From assembly GCA_014529385.2 (NCBI GenBank), contig CM043943.1, forward strand, positions 101,971,855 through 102,035,854: a stretch of 64,000 bases of DNA, written 5' to 3'. The notes under the pieces are model-generated. The model was not told where the DNA came from, searched no databases, and saw nothing but the letters and a program-made list of their open reading frames with translations. Each line of letters begins with the position of its first letter. The stretch's first letter is position 1. Positions 32,631 to 41,319 of the stretch are shown piece after piece. A program made the translations under genes and the position numbers. The stretch is from Adiantum capillus-veneris. Its lineage: Eukaryota; Streptophyta; Polypodiopsida; Polypodiales; Pteridaceae.

Positions 32631-34127
32631 TCCCAGGTTGGACAACTTTCAATATATCATGTACAAAATATAGAGATTTTGTCAAAAATTTTAGTTTTCT
32701 TAAGGTCTCATTCCACTTTATGCACATACAATACACAATGAAAACAACTAAAATACCATGGTTTCAATCAATTGGATTATTAGGAGACGAGTATATTGCA
32801 TCCATTATCATTGTCTATGTTCTATTGTCCTACCTACAACTTATCTCAACATGGAGAGCTTGGTTTCTAGATCCACCACTTGTCCAAGTTAATGTAAAAG
32901 TGACTCAAGGTTCACAACTTGTGAAATCAAGGATCCATTGAGGAATACAATCCACTTGGCTATTTTTCCTTAATTTACTGCATGTGACATTCAAGCAAGT
33001 TCCACTTCTAATCTATAACTTCTTAATTTGAGGCATGGGGCATACATAAAAGATGTAGCATATGCTCTATTGCCTCATAGGAAGGTTGGTTTCAAGGTGC
33101 ACTTATCCAGGCTAGCCTATCTTGGAGAAATGATGGAGCTTGCTTCTCTCCTTGTTTCAATGGAGACTAGGTTGGACAAGTGGTGGACCTTTGCTTCTCT
33201 CTATGTTTCAATAGAGTTAGCTTGGACAAGTGGTGACCTTGGAACAAAACCCCCATGTAAAACATATCATGGATATTCCAAGTGATTAGAAAGATTACAA
33301 TTTAAGATATAACCTTATAGGTTGGACAATTGGAGCCTGGCTTGGAGAAATGGTGGACCTTTGATTCTCTCCATGTTTCAATGGAGCCTATCTTGGAGAA
33401 ATTGTGGACCTTGCTTTTGTCCATGTTTCAATGGATCCTAGCTTGGACAATTGGTGGACCTTTGCTTCTCTCTATGTTTCAATAGAGTTAGCTTAGACAC
33501 GTGGTGGACCTTCAAAATAAACCAGCTATTATCAATGTTTCCTAGCTTGGACAAGTGGTGGAGTGTTTCTCCTCTCCATGTTTCAATGGAGCTTAGCTTG
33601 GACAAGTGTTGGACCTTAAAACAAAAACCCCATGTACAACATAGCATGGATTTTCTTGATTTCAATGGAGTCTAGCTTTAACAAATGGTGGAGCTTGCCT
33701 TCATCCATGTTTCAATGAAACTATCTTGGACAAGTGGTGGACCTTGTAACAAACCCCCCCATGTACAACATATCATTGGTTTTCTAAGTGATGGGAAGGA
33801 ATACCATTCAAGATATAAACTTATAGCTTGGATAAGTAGTTGACTTTAAAACCAAATTCATCATAATACAATGAAATACACGTCAGCCAATTCCTAAATC
33901 TTGAGACCAAACCTCCCATGCTATTAGAGATAATATATTGGATAAGTGGTGGACCTTCTATTATTTTCCCATGCCTAGTTTAGACAACCGGTACACTTTG
34001 CAGCTATAAAGGTTGGACGAGTGGTGGATCCTTGTTTCTATCCATGTTTTAATGGATCCTAGCTTAGACAAGTGGTGGACCTTGGAAAAAAGCTTCCATG
34101 TACAACGATAAGTGGTGGAGCTTTGCT
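32631..34127 (+). repeat. SAT-G block 1 (50-bp-based tandem repeat)
   Basis: A diverged tandem repeat built on TTGGACAAGTGGTGGACC and CCATGTTTCAATGGAGCCTA, with a basic period of about 50 bases (for example CCATGTTTCA at 33371, 33421 and, as CTATGTTTCA, 33472). The left 350 bases are more diverged, and at 32873-32888 carry the motif in the opposite orientation (CCACCACTTGTCCAAG). Open frames here are by-products of the period. The block is cut by GYP-C at 34132. Confidence 0.8.
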
Positions 34128-34132
34128 TTTCG

Positions 34133-35756
34133 TGTCATAAAATCTAATATCTAACTAACCCAAATGATTTTCTCATATTAAATTGATCACTTAATGTGGG
34201 AGAATAAACGGGAACAAGTGTTAAGATATAGTTATGTGCTTATAGATCTATCTCAACACGGGGCCAATGGTAAAGGGGCCCAAAAGGGAGATGGTCTATC
34301 AAAGAGCAAGGCTAACCAATGGAGCATAAGACCTTAGGGTTAGCTTCATTGAAGACCTCCAATAAATGTGTGTAAAAGTCCTTTGACCCTAAGTAAGCTA
34401 GGGCTGAGCTTCAGGTGGGAACCCGGCCCAAGCTCGAGGTGCTTGTCCTGCTTGAGGTGCTTGTCATGCTTGAGGTGTTTTTCATGCTTGAGGTGCTTGA
34501 TTAAGATGCTTGAGGTGCTTGACTGGCTCCATGCTTGAGGTGCTTAACTTGCTGCATGATTAAAGTACTTGAGGTGCCTTGAGAAGCTTGCCTGAGATGC
34601 TTGTGGGAACACCCCCTTGTTCAAGTGCTTTGTCATGCTTGGTGAGTAAGGTGCTTGATCACCTAAAAGTCAAAAGCATTCCTACAAGAGGGGGGGCGAG
34701 CCCTTTTCCTAGGGGCTAGAGAGAGAACACCCACTCACACACACAAGGGAAGCCCATCTTGAAGAGGCAGCAAGGACACATGTCAGGCCCCTACCCATGT
34801 TACCTTCATGTGTTGCTTGAAGCCTATTGGCTAGGCTTCAAAGGGGTCCAATGATAAATTACATGAATTATCTAATTGTTTTAGCATTTATCAAGTCCTC
34901 TCTCTCAAAGGGGAAAGGGGTACACTTGTCCCAAGGCTACCCATGTTGCTTGTAATGGCTCCTGCTTGTGATTGGCTAGGCCTGGAGGGGTCCAATGAGC
35001 TTCAGGCATGAGCTACAAGGGGGGGTCGACCCAAGCAAGCTAGGGGGTGCCTAGGGGGTATACTCACCCACACACACTCACAAGCACTCTCATTGTGTGA
35101 TATGAAAAGTGCAAGAGCTCCCTCTCCAAGCAAGTAGAGGTTGAGAGCCTACACCAACACTCTTGGCTATGGAGTGCAAATCCAACCAAGAGCCATGCTT
35201 CAATGCTTAGGCTTGCCATCTCCTTCTTCTTCATTACTATGCTATTATGTATGCTAGCAACAAGAGTATGATAAGTGAGGAACTAATTCTTTCTCCTACG
35301 AAATGTTTCTTCTTCCTCTTCCCTACCCTCATTCCCTGCTAGCTCTCTCCACCTTCGAAGGTGTTTGAGGTCTTGGGACTGAGGCTTGGGATAGTTAAAG
35401 CTTTCTTCAAGTTTATGTTATGTTTGTGGTGCATGAAGCCTTCCATCTTCATGGCATCACCTAGGTCACAAGGAACACAAAGACTGTATTGTAACAAGTC
35501 TCTCTTTATGGGAGAAATCATAATACAAATGCCTATTGGAGGGGGGACCGGCTCCACATAAATCCGGTCCTCAATTGTTGTCATGTTCTCTAAACTCTCT
35601 CTCTTGCAAAAGTATTGTCTATGCCAAGTTAACTAATTGCTATGATTATGTTGCTATCTTCAATTATGTCTACCCGCTATGCTCACAAAATCATTTCTTG
35701 AAAGTACTCTCATTAAATTCCGCTATTCTCAAATTGAATAGGCAAATTCCATTACA
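34133..35756 (+). repeat. GYP-C 5' LTR
   Basis: TGTCATAAAA to CCATTACA, ending one base before the primer site. It contains a GCTTGAGGTGCTTG minisatellite at about 34430-34600. Open frames inside it have no homology to known proteins and recur only because the 3' LTR is a copy. Confidence 0.95.
34430..34600 (+). repeat. LTR minisatellite GCTTGAGGTGCTTG (5' copy)
   Basis: Irregular repeats, roughly 16-24 bases apart, of ATGCTTGAGGTGCTTG with variants, seven or so units. The same array is at about 49490-49660 in the 3' LTR, with only point differences, so it predates the insertion. Confidence 0.75.
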
Positions 35757-35757
35757 T

Positions 35758-35769
35758 TGGTATCAGAGC
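35758..35769 (+). other. GYP-C primer binding site
   Basis: TGGTATCAGAGC, the initiator-Met tRNA complement, one base after the LTR. Confidence 0.93.
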
Positions 35770-36171
35770 ATTTGGTTTCTCTTTTCTTGCTTAAGAAGAG
35801 AGGTCCTTAAGTAGCCTATAAATGGTTGATGTTGTTAATTATAATAGAGTAAGTGGAACTGGGATCTAATACCGGTTTTGTTAAGCCCACTATGTGGGGG
35901 ATGGTGCACACCTCGGGAGATTTGGACTTAATAATGGAGTCTTTTTAGAATTGCCTACGGCTTTACCATTATTGAGCCATAAGAAGTCCGAAAGGAGCTA
36001 GCCCTTGGCAACTCTGCTATGTTAGACCTACTCCTCTACTCTCTATAATTAACCACTTTGAGCCGTGGGTGTAGATACTCAAGAGCCGATTTTCAAAGGC
36101 TAAGAGGAGTGGCAACTAAGGTTTTGAATTGCCAAAGCATACTCTAAGTACATATATAAAATTTTGTTAAC
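35770..36171 (+). other. GYP-C leader
   Basis: About 400 bases between primer site and the gag start with no open frame of interest. It would contain the packaging signal. Unlike GYP-A and GYP-B there is no extra ORF here. Confidence 0.5.
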
Positions 36172-37929
36172 ATGGCTGACAATAATCAAGAGAGTAGAAT
36201 GAACATTGATAGCTTTGACTTTGCACATGAAGGTGCTAATGATGATGCTCCCATGTTTGTGAATTATCTTGTGACTAGGTTGCAACAAGCTATGGGCAAC
36301 CCTACCTTGCAAGCCGAAGTTACTCAACAACTTCGTGCCTATGGAATTTCCCTTCCTCTCCAAGAGGAGAGAGAGCTTAGGAGGCCTCTTGAAGAGACCC
36401 CCAAAAGAAGACTCTCTCCCATTCGAGAGGAGGAATCCAAAGAGAAAGAAAGCAATGAAAGTCTAAGTTCTTCTGAAGATGTGGCTCCACGAAGAAGGCG
36501 GTCTAGACGATCGCCTACTCCTCCCAAGAGGAAAAGAGCAACCCATAGTCCTTCTCCTCATCACTCTCAAAGGCAAGAGAGGAAACAAAGGAAGAAAAGG
36601 GCTAGGAAGAGGTCACCCTCTTCTCCTTCTTCTTCACCTTCCTTCTCTTCCGATGAAAGTTATGGCTATTCTCCTAGAGAATACAAGAGGGGAGGACATC
36701 GCAAATCATTTCCTGCATGGCGAAGGTCACAAAAGCTAAAGAAGTTCAAGGAGGGAGGAAAGAGTATCTCTTTTCTCACCTACGATGGCACCTTTGGTGC
36801 TACCGACAAAGTGTTGGCCTTCATCCAGCAATTTGATGCGGCCTTTGGGGACGAGGGCTTCACAGAGTCCTCCAAGCTACGCCATGTAGCTATGCACTTC
36901 CAAAAATCAGCTCGTCAATGGTGGGCTAGCCTTCGTGGCAATGGAGAAGCCCCAAAGACATGGAAAACTCTACGAGTTTCCATCATGAAGCAATTTCTTC
37001 CAAGCGATACTAAAGATAAAGTTCTTACCGAATGCCGCGGCTTGAAGCTCCTCTCTCATGAGTCTATCAACAAGTATGTAGATAAGTTTTGGGATTTACA
37101 TCTCAAAGCTACTGTCTTTCAAAAGATAGACTTTGCCGAGCAAAGACAGAAATTCTGTGCGGGATTACCTGAAGAGATGGCCGAATATATCAACTCTCAA
37201 CGGCCCGGTACTATTACCGAAGTAATCCACCACACCATGGTTGCTTCACGCATCAATTTCCATCAAGGGGCTAGACGTAATGTCAAGCCCATGGAAAACA
37301 AAGATAAAAATGATGCAAAGGGGAAATCCAATGCTCAAAATAATTCCCAAGGCACTTCCAACAACAACAACAACAACAACAATCGGTCCAAGGAGAAGGG
37401 AGTTTACAAAGGTAAAAACAAACTCTCTCCTGAAGAGCTTGAAGCTTTTCGCAAGGACCATAAGTGTTTCAAGTGTGGGGAGCAAGGACATGGCTATCGT
37501 TCTTGCCCCAAGAAGAATACTCGCAATGAGACTCCTAGGGCTTCCACCATCGAAGCTCCAAAAGAGGATGCTCATTGCAAAGGATCATCACTCTCCTATG
37601 CTTGGGGAAAGGTAAGAGAGCATGATGCCTTCATCTTGTTTGACCCTGGCTCTACTCTCAACTTCATAGCAATAGAGTTGGCCACCAAGTTGAGCATTCA
37701 AGCTTTTGAGATGGGAGATATAGTAACAGCTGATGCAGCTTTCAAGGGACAACAAGCCTCCGTTACTCCCTTGATTGGGAAGTTGAGGCTTCATGTCCAA
37801 AGCTATGTCGACAAAGAAGACTTCTTCATCTCTCCCTTCCAACATCAGGATGTTATCCTAGGGGCACCATGGTTTGATCGCATGGCTACCAACATGAAGT
37901 TCCCTGAAAGGAGAATTTACTTCACCTAA
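36172..37929 (+). CDS. GYP-C Gag-protease
   Basis: 585 codons starting MADNNQESRMNIDSFDFA. Residues 65-190 are highly charged, with an Arg/Ser-rich tract (RRRRSRRSPTPPKRKR and PSSPSSSPSFSSDES) that resembles an RS domain. The Gag core is at about 195-370 (ISFLTYDGTFGATDKVLAFI, ARQWWASLRG). An Asn run of eight or so residues at about 395-405 is coded by (AAC)n. The zinc knuckle CFKCGEQGHGYRSC (CX2CX4HX4C) is intact. The protease part has FDPGSTLNFIAIELATKL (D-P-G at the active site) and ends DVILGAPWFDRM. The first Met at 36172 follows a stop-rich leader and is a credible start. The frame ends at TAA 37927-37929 and continues in the same frame beyond. The protein should form the capsid and process the polyprotein. 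Confidence 0.93.
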   Translation: MADNNQESRMNIDSFDFAHEGANDDAPMFVNYLVTRLQQAMGNPTLQAEVTQQLRAYGISLPLQEERELRRPLEETPKRRLSPIREEESKEKESNESLSSSEDVAPRRRRSRRSPTPPKRKRATHSPSPHHSQRQERKQRKKRARKRSPSSPSSSPSFSSDESYGYSPREYKRGGHRKSFPAWRRSQKLKKFKEGGKSISFLTYDGTFGATDKVLAFIQQFDAAFGDEGFTESSKLRHVAMHFQKSARQWWASLRGNGEAPKTWKTLRVSIMKQFLPSDTKDKVLTECRGLKLLSHESINKYVDKFWDLHLKATVFQKIDFAEQRQKFCAGLPEEMAEYINSQRPGTITEVIHHTMVASRINFHQGARRNVKPMENKDKNDAKGKSNAQNNSQGTSNNNNNNNNRSKEKGVYKGKNKLSPEELEAFRKDHKCFKCGEQGHGYRSCPKKNTRNETPRASTIEAPKEDAHCKGSSLSYAWGKVREHDAFILFDPGSTLNFIAIELATKLSIQAFEMGDIVTADAAFKGQQASVTPLIGKLRLHVQSYVDKEDFFISPFQHQDVILGAPWFDRMATNMKFPERRIYFT

Positions 37930-38375
37930 AGGGGAAAGAACATGTATATAGATGCTAGTGAGCGTGGTCGCACTATTCCACTTGTAAATCCTCTTTCTTT
38001 TGATAAATCAATGAAGAGCTCAGTTTCTGCGTACATGATTTATGTCAAAGAGTCTCTAAAAGCTAATAATGTTTCATCAAATGAAAATGATAGGAATCAA
38101 GAAGAGTTAGACTTGTCTACTTTTCTAAAAGGATTCCAAGATGTGTTCATCGATGATATCCCTATGGACCTACCTCCAAAACGAGGGGATGATGACCATC
38201 GTATTGAGCTCCTTCCAGGAAGCTCACCGCCTAACAAACCTCCTTATCGAGTCTCACAAGCTCAACAAGAGGAGATCATGAGGCAAGTACAAGAGCTGGT
38301 AGACAAAGGGATGGTGAGGCCTAGTTCCTCTCCCTTTTGTTCTCCAGTCCTTTTAGTGCAAAAGAAAGATGGTAC
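37930..38375 (+). CDS. GYP-C Pol, first part (start of reverse transcriptase)
   Basis: In frame with gag-protease after the TAA at 37927-37929. It holds the linker (DASERGRTIPLVNPL, FLKGFQDVFIDDIPMDLPPK) and the beginning of reverse transcriptase (HRIELLPGSSPPNKPPYRVS, MVRPSSSPFCSPVLLVQKKDG). It is cut at 38375 by the GAG-D insertion inside the KKDG...YRMCVDYR motif. The Met at 37942 is the first after the stop but is probably not a native start. Whether the TAA is a mutation or a programmed readthrough site cannot be decided from one copy. Confidence 0.85.
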
Positions 38376-39998
38376 TGATAGCCGTTTTTCGGCTCTCCAT
38401 AATTGCCATACTAGATTACTCCACCCTACCAAATTCACCCAAACGCTATGGCTATCCCTACCATTTCACTGTACATAGGCGTGTGTGAGTTAGGGGGCTT
38501 TTTCCATATCTTCTTAAAAACCCTCAGCTAGCTAGTCACTGGGCTAGTTGAGCCAAAAAAATAAAAAAATAAAAAAATAAAAGTATATTATGGCCTCTTT
38601 GTGTGTAAATATTTCATTGTATATATGGCCTAAATATAGGGATTTTTTATAATTATTTTGGTATTTTATTTAAATATTCTACTTAGGTGTGTGTTTTATT
38701 AAACCTATGTACACCTTCTTTCATCCTCTTACACCATAATTATATATATATTTTTTGCCAATATGTACATACTCTAACCTCATATTTTTCCTTTATACAA
38801 ATCACTCCCACATTTTCACCCTCACCCTCGTGAAAACAAAAAATTGATTTCTACTCATTGGTTACTTTTATTATATTATTTACTAGCATACCTTTTCCTC
38901 TTTCACCCAAAATAATTCAAGGAGGGACCATATCATATGATTCCAATATCTTTCCATATCCATAACTCCTCCATATTTTTATTATTATTTTTACTCATTA
39001 TTCTAACACCATGTGCTCATTGAGCTAAAGTCCATGAATAGTCCATGAATAGTCCATACACTAGTCCCACCATGTATATATTTCTTATTTCACCAATAAC
39101 CCTCCTCCATGCATGGGTCAAGGGCAACTTGAATGCTTTGTATTATAATATGACAAAGGAGGGGCTCACTCTTGGATGCATTGTACAAATTCAACAAAGG
39201 AGGGGGCCACTAAAAGACTTTTGCAGGCATAAAAAACAGGCTTTTTGGTGAGAATTTTGGCACCTATCTCCACTCCGAATTTGGAGCGGTGGTCAAAAGA
39301 GAAAATGTAGCCCACGCTCTGAATAATCACCTCAAATTGTTTCATGATTTTTGGAGCTACCAGCGGTGAGCTATGATTTTTTGAGTGGACCCCAGTCTGC
39401 CCACTTTTCTCACAAGTAGCCCTTAGTCTTCTCTCACCCTTCCACACACCTACTCACTCTTACACATCCCTCCCTCTCCTTCCCTCACTCAAACCTGCAA
39501 TTTCCATGGCTTCTCCCACCCTCTTCACCATTACCCTTCTCTCTCATCCCTATAGTTCTTTTATGAACCTCTACATACATACACCCTCTCCATGTCTCTC
39601 TCTATTGCTTCTATGTTACAATTTCATTTACCTCTCCTAAAATATCTAAAATTCAGCATCTTAACCATGATAACTTCTGCAAATTGAGGATTTTTCATCA
39701 ACAAATCCTCTTTTCATCGTGGTGGTCAACCGTGGCGGCGGCGTAAAGAAGCGAAGAAGAAGAAGAAGACCAACGGTCATTTTTTCCACAATCTACACAA
39801 GGGTGAGTTCAAGCTTCTTCAAAGCTTCACCATCTCAATGATTCTCTTTTAATTCACCCCTCTTCCTTCATCAAATCAACTCACTCTACCCATTGTAAAT
39901 GTAGCATTAACTTTCTAGTGATTACTAACGACTAGCATACTAACACAAAATAGTATTGACCTAACCATAAAAGACACCTCACCTCAAGACATGTATAG

Positions 39999-40036
<38 letters not shown>

Positions 40037-41062
40037 CCCTTCCTTAAAACTTACTTTCACCTTATCTACCATCAATAATGCTCTCTTTTGAGCCCACACC
40101 CATGACTCAAGCAGACAAAGAAGGCCCGCAATGTTTTGATATTCAAAAAAATCATAATCCTGATTTGTTAGCTTGTAAATTAGGATTTTCAATAATCTTA
40201 ATGAGGGGTCTCCAACCTATAAGTAGGCCCCTCTCCTTCTTGTAAAACAAGCTCCAACATCTCACATAGCACCCCAACACTCTATGCGTGAGGAGAGACT
40301 TAGGTGTAGCAACCACTTGTGAGCTTCACTCTTGGTGTGAGAGAAGCCTTCAAGCTACACATTGCAAGTGAGAGAGCGTGAGTTCCACAAATCTCAAAAC
40401 CACTATTTACATGCTCCTTCATCATCAATAAATTGAGGTTTGGTGCATCAAAGGCGTGATTCGATGTTTAAATCTTCGTCCTTCCATTTGTGCAATACGG
40501 TTTGGTAAATTCAAGGTGACTTGTGTATTTTGAGTTTTATCGGTTGATCTTGATTTTAGAAAGTGTTTTAGTGTGTTTTCCATTGCCAGTTTTGTGTCCA
40601 TTGTAAGAGGGTATTGTGGTGAGAGGTCTCCAACACCCTAAGACAGTGTGTGTGTGTTTTGGCAATGATTAGCAATCACTAAGCATTGAGTGAGTTTTGT
40701 ACAAGTTCTACGATAGCATCATAACGAACCATCTCCATTTGCAAGTCACAAATAAGGTATTACGCAAGATCCTTCCCTCTCTCTCTTCCCTTTGCTCTAG
40801 CTCTCTCTGGTCCATTTCATGTGTGTCTTGGTGTGAGGTTGTTTGTGTGTGTTGTGTGGTGCATCTTCTTGGTTGTGCCAAAATCTCTCTTGCGTCCTAG
40901 TTCGCATACCATAACTAGGTGGTGCCCCTATCTTGTTTTGGTTTGGCTGTGGGTTTGTTGTTGTGTTGTGCTTGTAGTTGCCCCAACCCCAATTGAGCAG
41001 CACGGGAGCCTTGAGGGGTGTTTAGAGGTCGCCTCTCTTGTTGCCCGCCCCGGACCGCCTCA
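38376..41062 (+). repeat. GAG-D 5' LTR
   Basis: TGATAGCCG to CCGCCTCA. It contains a (TC)n run at 40001-40034 and a probable TATA region at 40218-40224 that reads CTATAAGTAGG, whereas the 3' LTR has CTATAAATAGG. Sequence after 40800 is G/T-rich. Small open frames have no recognisable homology. Confidence 0.93.
40001..40034 (+). repeat. (TC)n microsatellite in GAG-D 5' LTR
   Basis: Seventeen TC units. The counterpart in the 3' LTR is at 45182-45218 with a slightly different length, as expected for slippage. Confidence 0.95.
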
Positions 41063-41063
41063 A

Positions 41064-41080
41064 TTTTGGTGCCCCCACTG
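41064..41080 (+). other. GAG-D candidate primer binding site
   Basis: TTTTGGTGCCCCCACTG follows the 5' LTR almost directly. It is not the initiator-Met complement used by GYP-A, GYP-B, GYP-C and (nearly) COP-E, so another tRNA primes this family. Which tRNA it is was not determined. Confidence 0.5.
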
Positions 41081-41319
41081 AGGAGCGATTCTGTGCTTAG
41101 TGTTGTTGTATTACATAAATGCTTGAATTTCAGCATAATCAAGTAGATTTTATGAATCATGAAAACATGTATGACCGAGTTTAATTTCAAGGAAACAAAA
41201 ATTGATCTAGAATATGGTTTGGATTAGCATAACATAAGAAAGGAAAAAAACATTTTCACATAAGAATCGTTGATGATTGTTTGGAACTAATCTTTGTGTG
41301 GTTGTAGCATTGAGAGACT

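Noticed and set aside
33028-33675. Several short frames with peptide repeats such as TSGGP
   Set aside because: They arise from the 50-base period of SAT-G on both strands and have no start context or conservation beyond the repeat.
37246-37575. Minus-strand frame of 109 codons with a run of Val
   Set aside because: It is the antisense of the gag zinc-knuckle region; the Val run is the (AAC)n tract read backwards.
38376-41062. Microprotein candidates in GAG-D LTRs (for example the Cys/Val-rich frame at 40697-40900)
   Set aside because: They recur at 45879-46082 only because the LTRs are duplicates that are 99% alike. The G/T-rich composition explains the Cys and Val content.
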